Source: Pseudopyrenochaeta lycopersici | Taxonomy: Eukaryota; Ascomycota; Dothideomycetes; Pleosporales; Pseudopyrenochaetaceae | Assembly: GCA_003313425.1 (NCBI GenBank) | Contig: NHZP01000020.1 | Coordinates: 868,001 to 932,000 of the forward strand | Direction of reading: 5' to 3' | DNA length: 64,000 nt | Part shown: piece by piece, positions 32,600-46,400 of the stretch | Layout of the letters: each line of letters opens with the position of its first letter | Position numbering within the stretch: the first letter of the stretch is position 1 | Position numbers and translations under genes: made by a program | Notes under the pieces: generated by a model | The model's database searches: none | The model's input: only the letters and a program-made list of their open reading frames with translations | What the model was told of the DNA's origin: nothing

Positions 32600-35500
32600 G
32601 TATTCTCTAATTTTTTCCTAATAGTTCCTTAGGTGTTCCTCTAGTTCCTACATGCTCTCTGCGCTTAGGTATCCTTTCTATTTAACTAGGTAACTAAAGC
32701 TTAGTTCTAGGTCGTTAACTCTTCTATTTTATTAGTATCCCTAGATTTTGTTAACTTTAAACTTATTTTCTTCCTCTAGTTTATATTAGAATGTTCTCTA
32801 TAATAGCGTTACAGGGTTAGCTAGTTCTAACTTAGAGATATAGAAGTATAGGTAGATCTTTATATCTAGTAGTAGCTTAAGTGTGTAATTTACAAGTCTA
32901 TTTCGTTCTTTAACTAAAAATAGTCTAACCTTAACATAATTAAGTCCCTTACTTAGTTGCTTATTACGTAGATTTTTTATAAGTAAGTATGCTTTATCCC
33001 CCTTCTTTAGCTAAGGTGCTATTTTTCTTTTCTTATTTTAGTAGGAAATACTATTATGTTATACTTTCTTAAGGTTCTCTTAGAGTTATTTATGTATTTT
33101 CTTTATTTCTTTAGCTATTTTTATAGCTGCTTTAGCTTTTCTGCTAGGATATAACTTTATAAAGAGGTTAAGGTATCTCCTGTAGTTAGCAAAGAATAGT
33201 GTCTTTCTAGTTAATTCTAATAATTTATTATTATAGGCTAGTTATACTATTAGTAATAGTAAAACCTAATTATTTTGTTATTAATTACTATAAATCCTTA
33301 GGTAGGTTTTTATTATTCTGTTTATTCTTTCTATTTATTTGTCTGTTTATAGGTAATAGGCTGTTAATAACTCTCTCTTTATCCCCTATCGCGGCTATTA
33401 ATATAGACTAGAAGTTAGATATAAAGAGCTTATCTCTATTACTTATAATAGACTTAGGTATACTATAGTATCGTATTAGTCTGTCTAAAATAATAAATAC
33501 TAGTTATTCTATATTATAGTTATTTTTAAATAGTATTATCTCTGCTGCTTTTGTAAACCTACAAACTATATTAAAGATAGCGTTATACTTAATTCCTATT
33601 ACAGGATCTTTAGATAGTAGTAACCCTGTTACAAAATCTATAGAAATGTCTACCTAAGGTTTATTAGGTAGCTCTATAGCTTACATTTCTCTATATAGTA
33701 TATAAGTACTGTATTTATTCTTATAATAGTCTGCGCATTTTTTCATAAACTATTTAACCTTAGCCTTTATATTCTTAAAGCTATAGTATTACTATATAAG
33801 TTCTATTATTCTCTTAATTCTAGGGTAACTATATACTAGGTTATTATAGTATTATTAGATAATTACTTCTTATAATTCTTTTAGTACTTTAGATATAATT
33901 ATTATAGTATTATTTAATAACTTATTAGGTCCTAGGCTTCTATCCTAGTTTACTTAAAGGATAGCATTACTAACTATTACTTTTATTCCTGCGATATCTA
34001 ATCTACAGCTAAGGGTATTAGCTTTGCTATTATTCTTTCTTAGCGTGTATATAATCTTAAACTTATATTATTCTAATATTTTAGCTTATCTAACCTATCT
34101 TTAGTTTAAATCTTTAGTAGTAGTAAAATTAACTAAGTTTTTATAATCTATAAATATTATAAGATCTAAGCAGCTCCCTGCGTAGATCTGCTAGTAGTTA
34201 AGAGCGTTAATAATTACTATAAGTTCTTTGTTATGCACGTTATAGCGTTCCTTAAGGTCTGTGAATTTTCTAGAGTAGTAGGTAATTAGGTGCTATTTCC
34301 TATTATGTTCTTATTTTACTATTATACCTAGTATAAGGTCTAAGGCATCTATTTTAAACTATAAGAGTTCTCCTATTCAGAATATAATTAATACTAGTAG
34401 TATAATATAGGCTTCCTTAAGTATTTAGAATACTTTTCTTTATTTATTTCCTTATTCCTATTTTATCTTTTTTCTTATAAGTTTAGTAAGTAAGATAGAT
34501 TTCTTAGAGAAGTCCTTAATAAACTATTAGTTAAAGTTAATAAATCCTATAAATAACTATATATCTTTAACTATTTTAGGTTTAGGCTATTCTTTTACTA
34601 CTCTTATTTTCTCTTTACTTATCTTTACTCTATATATACTTACTATATATCTTAAGAATTTAACTTCTTCCTTATAGAACTTATATTTCTTAAGTTTAAG
34701 TAGTAAACTAAATCTTCTTAAGTAAGTAAGAACTATTTTAACGTGCTTAATATGTTCTTATAAATTATTAGAGTACATAAGGATATTATTAAGGTATGTA
34801 ATAATAAATATGTCTAGGTGCTCTCTTAACACGTTATTAATAAGTGCCTAGTATATAGCGAGTACGTTAGTAAGACTAAAGGGTATTACTATATACTTAT
34901 AGTAGCTGTAGCGTGTTCTAAACGCAGTCTTCTATTCTTTACCTTTCTTTATATAAATAAGGTTGTATGCTCCTCTTAAGTCTAATACTGTAAAGACTTT
35001 TATAACGGCTAGTTAATCCTATAGTTCTGCTATATTTAGTAAAGAGTATTAATTTTTTATTATAATATTATTAAGCTTTTAATAGTTAACGTATAATCTT
35101 AGTTTCTTATTCTTTTTTAGTATAAATAATATAGAGTATCCTGCTAGCAATTATAATTCTCTAATAAATTCTTTTTTTAAGTTTATCTTAATATATTCGC
35201 GTAGGGTTTTAAGTTATTTTTCTAATAAACTATAAATTAGGCTAAAAGTTAGTTACTTTCCTTCCTGCAGGATTATCTTATAATCCTAAGGTTAATATTT
35301 AGGTAGTACTTTTATGCTTATCTCTTCCTAAAAGAGTAACTTGTATTCTTTATACTTATTAGGGATTACTAGAGTTGCGCTTTACTCCTTAACTCTAGCT
35401 TGTTAGTCTAAGGGCCTCTTATTAGTACCTACTAAGTTAGACCCTTGTATTCTACGGTCGTCCTTATTTAAAGTAAGAATTCTAATTATTATCTTCTTAT

Positions 35501-38135
35501 CTACCTAGGCACTTAGCCGCAGCGTAAGCTTATTTATAGTTGCGCCTGATCTATAGTATTTAAATAAGAACTTCTTCTTTTTCTAATTTATTTCTATACT
35601 ATGTTCTCTTAACTATAAGAGTCCTAGTATTACGTCGTGTTGTAATAGTCTAAAGACGTCTAGGTTAATTATTTCCCTATAGTTCTAGATAATAAGTTGC
35701 ACGTTCTGTACTTTATATATAATTACAGACTCTAATAGCATTAGTTGTCTATTAGCTACTGTTAATAGGTATAGTACTAATTTTAATAATAGGGTAAGGC
35801 TAGCTTATCTTATTGCTTGCGCTGAAATATAGCTTTGTTGTGCTCTAGAATCTACTAGTACCTTTATCTAGCTTCTATTAAGCTTAATATCTAGCTTAAG
35901 AAGTCTTTATATGCCTGTAGTATATAAAGTTTGTAATTCTTACCTATTAGTAGGCGCGACTCTAAAAAAGGTTCCTCTTAATATCTATTTATTATTTTAA
36001 CGTCTTTATGCTTAAGGTAGTTAGGGTTAAGGCACGCTTGCTATTACCGCTAATTATACTCTCTATTAAAGATAAGCTGCATTACTATAGTAGCTACAAG
36101 ATTATTATTCCCTAGGAAGTAGAGGACAATCCTCTTATCTTATAAGTAGTTATCGCATTTAACTTTAAGATAATTATACTATTAGAAATTATATTAGTAA
36201 AATAAGTAAGGGAAGTATCCTTATTCTATCTTCCTTAAATAGTGTATTATGCATAGGTCTGTAGTACAGAAAGACTAGTAAATAACGCTGTGTTATTTAT
36301 TACGTAGGTCTATTAAGTAGTCTAGTACTAGTTTCTATAGTCCTTTGCGTATAGTATGTAGGGTTTAAGCTGCCTTAGTATGCTTGTATATTTCTTAGGC
36401 TTCTTCTTCTATAAGATACTAGAGAGGGTTAATATTCTCCTTATTATCTTTTTAATATATTTATTATTTAAGCTAAGTATAAATGTCTTATTTCTTACTA
36501 TTTATAAGCACGATCTTACTATAAGAATTAACTTAAAGGTACCCTTATTATACTAAGTCCTAAGTGTTAGATATATAGAAAGCGTCTTCCTATATTAGTA
36601 GTAGCATTATTTAGCGTTATAATACATATTTAGGGGTCTTAACTATTAGGGGTTCTAGTACCTATATTTATCTAGCTTATTAAATTTTCTAGGAGGCGTT
36701 CCTAATACTTGTAGGCTACTATACTTCTTTAGCCCTTTCTACCTATTTTTATATTACTTTTATATAATATTTAGGGTAATTATAATATTCCTATAATATA
36801 TCCTGCATTACTTATTTAGCTAAGATAATTATACTTATTCTCTATGCTATAGCTGCTTCCTATTCTACTAGGGTTAGCGCGTTAATATATTATGCTTTGT
36901 ATATACATTGCGCGCGTAGTTAGTAGTTAAGTTCTATAATATCTTTTTCTGCCTCTATAAGCGTTAATAGCCTTAGGGTTTCTAGTTAATATTAGTTCTA
37001 GAAGTTCTCTATTTTTTATTCCTTAGTTAGGAGTACTATAGTATTACTAAGGTCTTCCTTAGTATCTTTATAGACTAGGGATAGAGAGCTGTTACTCTCT
37101 TCTTTATTCCTATTATACTAGGTTCTAGGGATCTCATTCTAAGTAGGTTCCTAGTAAGGGGGCGGTAATATCTCTATATCTTAAGCCTCTTCCTCTTAGG
37201 TTACGATAACTTCCTATATTTTATCTTTGCTATTTTCTTCTTTTACAGCTAATATATTAATCTAGGGGGTTACCTTATTCTTCTTCTTATAGTCCTTAGC
37301 TATATAGCCTTTCTTATTATAGTTAAAACAGGCTATTTCTTTTTTCTTCTTACTCTTACCTAATTTTGATCTATTAAGGTTATCTAGATATATTTCCTTA
37401 GGGCCTCTAGATATGTATTATCTAAGTACTTCTTATAGCTAATACTAGTATTATAGGTAACTATTATTTAACTTATTATAATAGTCCTTCTAGAGTTTCT
37501 TATCTTCATTTAATTATCTAGGTAGTTGTCCTCTAAGTTACACTTAGAGCTTATATAGCTCTATATCTAGTTAGACAGTTTTATTAATTAGGTTATCTAG
37601 TGTTATAATACCTATGCTAGAGCGCATTAGTTTAGTCTAAACATCTGCTTTTAGGCCTTGCTTATACATAGTTTTTAGGGTGTTATTATTCTAGTTAGTT
37701 TATCTAGTATACTCTACAAACTTATTAGCGTAGTTAGCTGCAGACTAAGTTTGTCGCATATTTTAGACTTTTCGTTCCGCGATAGTTGTCTTATTTAGGA
37801 GCCTAAACGCTTAACGTATGCGTTTCTTAAACTCGCTAGTTTCCTTAAACATACTAACTAACTCTTTTAACTTAGTGTCTTTACTTATGTACTTAACTAA
37901 ATAAGGCTTTACCTATTTAGCAGCTTCGCCTCTTATGTAGCTAGATATAAGTATAGCTTAGTCGTTGTTATCTATAGTAGTTGCGTTAAACTTAAAGAAC
38001 AGGTTAAACTAAAGTAACTATTCTTTAAGTTTAAATTAGTCTCTATAGAAGAGGTCTAGTTTAGTAATAGCGTTGCCTAGCCTAGTAGTATAGTAGGCCG
38101 CGTTTTCTATATAAGTGTTACTTATCTTAAGGGTG
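32600..38135 (-). pseudogene. gag-pol relic of the second gypsy element
   Basis: Homologous along its length to 12,295-17,860. The gag start codon is ATA where the other copy has ATG (near 38,123). The zinc knuckle (about 37,310-37,360) reads YNKKGYIAKDY, with its Cys and His residues largely lost to Tyr. RT catalytic YLNNILMYSNN lies at about 34,760-34,800, again with DD to NN. Integrase is at about 33,100-33,750 and the chromodomain at about 32,640-32,770. Dozens of stops. Dead. Confidence 0.88.
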
Positions 38136-38142
38136 TTTAAAG

Positions 38143-38520
38143 TGTAAAGATCTTAGTAGCTATTAGTAAGGATAACTAATAAGACTGTAAGGTTAGTTCT
38201 CTAGGATAGAGTAAGAGACTATGTAGAAGGGTGTTTAATACTAAGATAGTAAGAGGGCGCTTAAGAGTTAAGAATAATTAGTATTGCTATTACTATACTA
38301 TAGAGTATAATATTAAGTTAAATATACTAAGCTGTAAGGACTTATTGTAACAATCTATATACATAACGTGCTTATCGCGCTTGCTGCGAGCGCTGCGAGC
38401 GCTCGTCCTTGGCAGGGCGAGCGGTTACGTGACGTGTGACAGAGTAGAACACTAGCGCTTCCTAACTGGCCGCCAGCCTCTGAGGCTCTTCCTCCCTGGC
38501 CAGGATTTCAGATCCTAACA
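38143..38520 (-). repeat. 5' LTR (right copy), 378 bp
   Basis: Starts TGTAAAGATC, ends GATCCTAACA on the plus strand. The 150 bp nearest 38,520 are GC-rich and look barely RIP-mutated, in contrast to the matching part of the left copy (GCAGGGCGAGCGGTTACGTG versus GCAGAGTGAGCAGTTACGTA). Confidence 0.9.
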
Positions 38521-39456
38521 CTAGTATATAACGCTAGTAACTTTTTAATATAGCGTAAAAGCTATCTTACTCCTCTATAGCTTAACTATAATTATTATAC
38601 TAAAAATAAGGTCTATATATAAGCTTTTTAAGATACTACTAAAGGTACTTAATTAGGTTAAGATTAAGTAAGTAGGGTAGCTAGTTAACTATACTAATAT
38701 AGTGCTTAGCTAGAAATGTCTTTATAGCTATAGCTATATATACGCGCGTGTTATCTTATATAAAAAGCTATAAATAATACTATAATTATAAGAGGCCTTT
38801 CTTTAAAGCTTTAATATAACTTTTAGTAGAGTATCTATAGTTTAGTGTATTAAGATTACGCTCTATTATAACTAGAAGGCTCTTTTATATACGCCTACGT
38901 TTATCTAGCTATATTCAACTTTATACTATCTATACTACTTTCTTACTATATCTATAAGTTTAAAGTATTATTATCTTCTATTTCTCTTATAAATTATAAA
39001 ATACTTACTTTTATATTTACTTTAAGCTCTTTTAAAAGACGTACTTATCTAAGAAGCATATAGTACGTTAATACTATAAGAAATAAGAGTACTCTTTATA
39101 GAACTTAAGCTACTATAACATATATAATTTATTAAGCTTTAGACGCTTTTCATAAAGAGATTTAGTAAGGCCTTATCTTTTAAGATACTACTATAATATA
39201 GAATAGCTAAGTAGCTTTAAAGTAGTACTATCTAGATTTATAACTAATACCTCTTTAGCTAGCTCTTTATATATAATTTTTAGCTATATATACACTTTAT
39301 AATAGATAATCTTCTTCTAATAAGGTAATAGTATAAGTAGTCTACTACTATAAAGTTTATCTATTATTTTACTAGTTTATTAATATATTTTCCTAATATC
39401 GCGCATACTGCGTTTACTATAGCTAAACGCGTTAGTAACTTTAGTAACTATAGTAC

Positions 39457-39813
39457 TGTGCCGTTGCACAGGGTACCTGGGCAATCAGGTGATGATAGGT
39501 TTCCTTCGTCAGCGAAATTTGGTGATAAGACTTGGAGATGCGAGAGATCTCAACATCATGCACCACACACCACGATAATTCACTTTAAAACTAAGATTTT
39601 GCGAAGTAGCTAGTGCATTAGCTACGTTAATTTAATAAGATTTTAGACTATTTTGCTTATTACTTTAAATTAGGCTCTATACTTACCTTTGTTTCTAGCA
39701 GACTACATAGGTAGGGCTGCTCCTATTATTCACGCACATTTAATTCTAGCGGTACCTCTTATTTATAACACTAGAACTGCAGGATTATACTTAACTACCT
39801 TATTAACTCTATA
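39457..39813 (+). repeat. LTR copy 1, 357 bp
   Basis: Starts TGTGCCGTTGCACAGGGTACC; ends TTAACTCTATA. The first 100 bp are less mutated than the rest. Confidence 0.8.
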
Positions 39814-40379
39814 AATAATAGTAAAGCCTAAGGGGCGCAACAGTCTATTCTAGTTAGGCTATAGCTAATAAGAGTAGAAAAAGCCTACATAGTATTAAAC
39901 TGTTAACGTTAAAAATATAAATATAAGAGCGCTATATTACGATATAGAGATTATAAGATTACCTAGAAAGAGCTAGGTATCTGTTTAACCTTAATAAACC
40001 TTTAAGAGGGATAGCGCTGTTACGGCTACCCCCTCTACATTTTTAGAGCTAAGAGTTGACGGGGACTAGCTCTGTTAAGGCTGTATCCTTATTATCTTGC
40101 TATAATAAATTAAGACTTCCTATAAGATAAGCAGAAGCTAACTTAGTAGCAGAAAAATAAAAAAGAAGAATAAGAATAAGACAACAGAAAACAGAAATAA
40201 GAATAACTATAAACAATTAAGAAATAATTCAGAAGTAGTACAGTATTAGATTTTAGTTAATTATTAGCGTTAGCAAGGAACTACCTAGTAGTTATAGTCT
40301 CCTTATTTAGTTATACTAAAGGGCTGCAGCTGCCTATTTAGGATTTAGCCTTTAGCTATCCTTATAGCTAAGTTAACAC

Positions 40380-43300
40380 CAGATTCGCTGTTACTTAGAT
40401 TAGATCTTACGCCTGCTATTAAGGTTATTAAGAAACATACTATAGATACTAGCAAAGTACTTATACCTATAAGGCTAGTAAGGAAAGACTTTCTATTTAT
40501 AAGAAAAGACGTTACTAAGTTCCTAGATAACTTTAATTGCTAGGCAGATAATAGTAGCTATATTAACTATTAAAAGATAAGAATCTTTCTAGATTTCTAC
40601 GATACTATATATAGAAGCTTTATTAAGAAAATAAGGCTATATAGGGTACTAGACTAGAAGAAGCTTTAAGAAGTAATAAAAGAGTATTAGCATAATTAAG
40701 ATATAGCTTAACGTATAGGAACGCCAGCGTTCCTAGAGACCTATGTTTCTAAAACGTTAGGAAAATTCCTAGGACTATCTAAGTATTTAACTAACTTTAT
40801 AGCGTATAGTAACGCTTATATTAAGACAGGCTAGCTGCATAGGACAGAGGCTAGCTTCTTCTTCGCTAGAGGCCTTCTAAGAGAAGACTAGGACATAATC
40901 TTTATTTATATATATAAAGGGCTAATTCTAGATAAGCTAGAGAGTTTTAATATTAAGAAGATTTATATGTATCTTAAGCGCGTGTACTGCTAGAGAGAGG
41001 AGATAAAATAGATATCCCCTAGCTATATAGAAAGAGAGGCTAAGCTCGCACACTAGATCCTAGATTAAGAAAAGAAAATATTAACAGCTAAGTAGCTAAA
41101 GGACGCAGGTAATAAGTATAAGAAAAGTAAGGTTTAAGAGGAAGTTAGGCCTACTCTTCTACCTAGTGTAGATCTAGAAGTTTAAGACCTTATTTTAGCC
41201 CTTAGCAACTAGAAGATTAGCCTAGCTAAGGTTAATAAGATAATAGTTTATCCTAAGCTTAGTTAGATTCTAAGGAACCTAGCTACGTACGCGTACTTTA
41301 TTAGCTAAGTTGTCTTAAGAGATAATGCTAAGCAGCTACTATTAGAAAGGAATAATAGCTGTTACGTAACAGTAGCTCCTCGCAACTTAAATCCTTAGCA
41401 AGGCGTAATTACTATCTAAGGCTATAAATATTAAAACACTTATAATATAGACAACCTCCCTAGTTACATTGCTAGAGAATATAAGCTATATTAGCTGCTT
41501 TTGTATCTTAGCTAGATTAGCTTTAAGTAGAATAAGAAAGTTAGATATAAGACTTACTATTTTAGTCTTTCGCATAAGAGGTTAGAGTAAATCTAAAGAA
41601 CTACACCCTAAACGCTACAGCTCTATTAGTTAAAATAGAAAATTTAGGAGTATTATAGAGTTACTAATAATATTCTAGATTAGCTAGCGTTAGTAGTATA
41701 TCTAGAGAAGTTTAATAGAGTAGACTTAAGGCCTACTTAATATTAAAAGCTTAGACTACTAGCTGCGCAGCAATAGAAGGTAGTTAGTCCTAATATAAAT
41801 ACGATTACAGAAGATAGATATAGCAGAATAGCTATAAGCCTAGCTAAGGACCTACTAAACTTTTAGAACGTTAGGATATTACTAAGAGGCTTAACTAAAG
41901 CGTGTTTTACCCTTAATAAGGTTACATCTTAGGACATTATTCTTAGTACTTTTAAAGAAGGAGTAGTAAATACTAGCTTAACTTATGCAGTAACACGCTC
42001 TTAAACGCGTTAGAATGTTAGGAAAGATCTAGTTCTTAAGAAAGTTAGGTAGAGTAAAGTTTAGAAGCAAGCTCCTGCTAAACCTCCTTATTTTAAGTAA
42101 CTAAAGTAAGTTATAGTTAAGGACTATCGTATACCTACTATAAGAGGCAACACTACATTTAAACTAATAGATATTAAGGAATGTAAATAAGTAGAGCTAA
42201 TTCTACTCGCTAGCTAAGCCTATAATAAGCTATTCTCTCTAATATAGCTTCTAGACGATAATAGAAGCTTTTAGGATTTAAAAGCTAAGCCTAAATTTAT
42301 TAGTTAAAATAAGAAAAAGAAGAACTAGAATAATAGCCTTACTAACACAGAGCTCTGTTATTTACTAGGCCTGCATCTAAACTATATCGCTACTACTATA
42401 CTGTGTTAGGAGGTACGTAGTATAACTTTTAGGGACCTTATAAGCTAACATTAGCTTTAAAAATAAGTTAGAAATATATTAAAAGTGATTAATAAGCATG
42501 CTGCGTCGTTAGCTAGCGTAAACGCTGTAGAATTAAGTATTAGGCTGGCCAGCTAATTAGCAATCGCTAGGTTAGCTAAGTAAGACCTGCTAGAACCTAA
42601 TTAGCTAATACTATAGTGCCTTACCCTATATAACCCTGCGTCTGCCTATGTTATTAGGGATATTTAGAGGTATTTTTCTAATAAAGAGAAGGTTAAATTA
42701 AATTAATTAGAGATAGTTAATCTTAAAAAAGGACTAAATTTAGGCCTTAACTTAATACAGTTTAGAACTTTTAATACCTAAACTAGGTATAAAGCCCTAG
42801 GAACATATAATACTTAGCATAAAGCTTTAGTTAATCTTACTAAATAAGAAGCTATAATAATTTAAAAGAAGATAGGTATAGCCTACGTGCGGTGTAACCT
42901 TCTAACCTGCTAGGCCTTATTTTATAGGCATGTAGTAAAGTGTCTTATTAACACTAGCGCACAGATAAACCTTTTAAGATATAGTGCAGCTAAGGCATTA
43001 AAGCTTATATATAAAGACTATAAGTAAAGTAGCTTATATTAAGATAAAGTAGTTACTATAAATAGAAGTACTAATCCTTTTATAGGAACTGCGTAGAGTG
43101 TCCTAGTTAAAGTAGGGGAGGTGACTATTATTAGTTACTTTAGGATTATTTAAAACCTAATAAGATTAGTAATTTTAGGTAGACCTTAGTGCGCTTTAGT
43201 AAGGTTATTAATTTAGTATAATATATATAGAAGGATTACGTGTAGGATTATTTCTAAGAATAGAGACAGAAACGCCGTCTTTATAGCCTCTAATCCTGCT

Positions 43301-46300
43301 CTACTATATCTAAGAGACTATATACTAACTCCTAAAGATAAGGAAAATATATAGTAGATACCTTTTCTAGGGAGGAGTATTTAGATTTAAGTAGAAGATA
43401 CCTAGGATAATATTTTAGTTTAGAATCTTATTTATCTTATACTTAAGTTAAGTATATTTAAGAGGCTAAGTTTATAAAAGCTTCTGTTAGATTTAGTAAA
43501 TTTTTACCTATTTTTATAACTAATAATAAGTAGTAATTTAAAGAATAGGTAAAGTAAGTAATAAGCTATAGAGTTAGAGCCTCTAAGGATTCTTTAGCTA
43601 TCTAAGAATTAGAGTCTTTTTTAGTTATATATAAACTTAACTATTAGGCGCAATAGGAAAAGAGAAGAAAGTATATAAGTAGTTAAGTTAATACCCTATA
43701 TAAGAGGGTAGCTAATAAGGTACAACCTGTAGACATTCTTATAGTATTAGATATTAAGGAGTTTAGGCGTAAGGATTAGAAGTAATATACTATTAAACTA
43801 TAACTCTTAAGAAAAAGTCTAAGACCTCCTAATATAGGGCCTTTTAATTACCTTTTTAAGTGCAGATATGTAGTATTCCTATAAGGCATAAGATTAATAC
43901 TAGAAAAGCTAGCCTTATAAAAGTTTAGATCTAAGTTAATAAAATTAGAAGTTTAGCTATTTATTAAAATGTTAATAAACAGAGAAAGCGTGATTACTTT
44001 TACTTTCTCTAAGATAAGATAAATTATTAAGGATGTATATCCTCTATATAAGATACAGACTATTAAATATAAAGCTTAGTAAGAAAAATTATTCCTAATA
44101 GCGTAAGCTATTAAGGAAGAGGTAGTTAGAATATTTAATAACAGACTTAATTAAGGGGTACTAGAAAGATACGCTAGTTAGTATAGAAACTTATAGTTTC
44201 TAGTTAAAAAGAAGAATAAGAGTTATTAGATAATACTTAGGTTAATTAACATAAATATAGTGTCTCTTAGAGATACTAATCTACCTCTAATAGTAGATAA
44301 ATTCTCTAAGCGTTTTAGTAGATATTATATTCTGTCTCTTATAGATCTATTCTTAGGATATAACTAGATTACACTTTATCTAGATAGTAAAGATATAACT
44401 GCCTTTTATACGCTAGTTAGTTTGCTTTAATACTATATAATAGTTTAAGGCGTAACTAACTTAGTTATAGTCTTTTAGCAAGTAGTTATAAAGATTATAA
44501 AGGATTATTAGCTATATACTATTCCTTTTATAGATAATATTACTGCTAGCAGTCCTAAAACTAACTATAGAGGAGAAGAAGTATTTCCTAGAGTAAGAAG
44601 ATATATATTAGAATATATTTAGTCGCTAGATAGGGCCCTAGCTAATGTAGAAAGAGCTAAAGCTATAATTTTAGGTGAGAAGTATTATTAGAGAGTCTCT
44701 AGATTAGGGGTAGTTAGATATAAGGTTACTGCGTAAGGGAGATATCTAGATTAATAGAAAGTAGCTAAGATTCTAGATTAGCTAGAATATAGAAACGTAA
44801 AAGAAGTAAGGGCGTTTATAGGTATCTATGTCTACTACAAGATATAAGTGCCTAGCTTTACTATTCGCGCGAAGCCCCTATTCTAATTAATAAGGACTAG
44901 CGTTAAATAGATATAGTAGGAGGCTAAATAAGAGGCTATGCGTACCTTAAAGTAATATATTACTTTAGCCTTAGCGTTAGTAAGTCCTAACTATAAGAAT
45001 AGAGGTATACTTTTTATAGTAGTAGATGTAAGTAAGGAAGGTGTAGGCGCGTCTCTTGAATAGATTAAAGTAGACAGAAAAAGATATCTATATTAATTTA
45101 AAAGTATAATATAGTTAAAAGCTAAGAGCCTCTAGTACTTAATAAAGCTTAAGTATAAGGTAGTATTATAGGCGCTAAAGAAATTTAGAACCTAGCTATA
45201 TAGATAATATTTTACTATTAAAATAGACGCTTAGACGCTTATTTATTAACTTAATAGATTATTACTTAATGTTCCTAGGTTAGTCTAAAATAGGTAGCTT
45301 ACAGCTATCTTTACTTAGGACTTTAATATTAAGTATGTTCCTAGAAAGAAGAATGTTATTACTAATACGTTATTACGTTATCTAAAGCTAGAAGGATAAG
45401 AATAGCTAGATAAGACTAAAGATAACCTGAAAGGTTTTATTAAAAACCTAGTTACTAACCTTAAGTTTACCTTACCTGCTAAGATAACTAGAGTACTAAA
45501 TAAGTAATACTTAGATAAGTTAGAAGTAATTACTTAGTTCTTAATAAGATTTAAGAAGCCTAAAGGCCTTATAAGGGCATAACTTTAAGCGTAGAAAAAG
45601 AGGGTAATAAATTTCTTTATGCGAGAAGGCTATCTACTTTAAAAGTTTATAAGGAATATAGCTATTTATTAAGTTATAGATAATCCTAATCTTAAGACTA
45701 TAGCTATATAGGAAGTATATTAATAGATTAGTTATAGAGGAGTAAACAGCGTCTATTTAATACTTACTTAATAATACTAGTAGGAAAGGATATATAAGGA
45801 GGTGCGACGTATAATTGCATTATATAAACAGTGCTAGCAGAGATTATTAAGTTATAAGTAAGAGATACTAATAAATACCTACTATCACGCGTTATAGGAA
45901 TAAGTTACTATAGATATTATTTATATACTGTATTATTAAGGAAAGAAATTTATTATAATTACACGGGAATACCTTAGTAGATAGCTAGAGGCACAAGTAA
46001 TAGCTAATAATAAGTTATCTACTATTGCTAAGTTTTTATATAAGGAAATCTTGTATTACTAGAGTATAATAAGGATACTTACTATAGATAGTAGACCTAA
46101 TTTTAAAAAGGTAGTTAAAGCCCTTACTAAGATTTATTATATTAGGAGGATCTAGGTATTAGTATAAAACCCTTAGGCTATAGGAAAAATTAAGGGTAGT
46201 TATAAGCTAATATATAACGCACTAACAAAGCTTCCTAGACTTTAGGTTAATAATCTTCTAATAGTATTATAGGTAGACAGAATTTCTACTTAGAGTTAGA

Positions 46301-46390
46301 CTAGATATTCTCCTTATTAGTTAGTTACTAGTTAGAATCTAGTACTTCTAATTAAGCTTACTCTTCTAGTATAGTAGATATTACTATTTA
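40380..46390 (+). pseudogene. Third gypsy gag-pol relic (different family)
   Basis: Gag-like region from about 40,380 (LIPIRLVRKDFLFIRKDVT, then FARGLLREDQDIIFIYIYKG near 40,865). Protease at about 42,940 reads CLINTSAQINLLRYS (normally DTGA; D-to-N and G-to-S). RT at about 44,150-44,640 includes DKFSKRFSRYYILSLIDLF, LGYN, and FIDNITASSPKTNY (second catalytic Asp to Asn). RNase H near 45,005 reads GILFIVVDVSKEGVGASL. An integrase-like region runs to about 46,390. The RT signatures (IYSLIDLF-type) differ clearly from the two chromodomain elements. Its own LTRs are not certain: the following GC-richer segment starting TGTGCCGATGCAC may be its 3' LTR, but no 5' partner is visible. Confidence 0.8.
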
Positions 46391-46400
46391 GATAAGTAAT

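Larger units (their letters stand above)
31569..38520 (-). mobile_element. Second Ty3/gypsy chromodomain retrotransposon, 6952 bp
   Basis: LTRs at 31569-31960 (392 bp) and 38143-38520 (378 bp); the 14-bp difference is a gap in the right copy. The 5-bp duplication CTAGT flanks it (31564-31568, 38521-38525). A polypurine tract (minus strand, just right of 31,960: CTAAAGGAGGAAGGGGATAG) fixes the orientation as minus. The coding region is homologous to the element at 11,888-18,927. It sits in the Tc1 relic. Confidence 0.93.
31480..39456 (-). pseudogene. Tc1-like transposase relic, split by a gypsy element
   Basis: Minus-strand frame, heavily stopped. Read from 39,456 down, it has a region ILKDKALLNLFMKSV, then near 38,730 TRVYIAIAIKTFLAKHYISI (corresponding to the DNAxxH segment) and NLNLIKYLQQYLKKLIYR (normally the NPIEHLWxxLK segment, E changed to K). 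It stops at the gypsy right border and continues in frame at 31,568 with ASLI. It is one of the most mutated relics here. It may also continue beyond the LTR composite at 53,025-53,300, where the minus strand reads LRISKRVITLLQSL, but no target duplication proves that. Confidence 0.6.
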
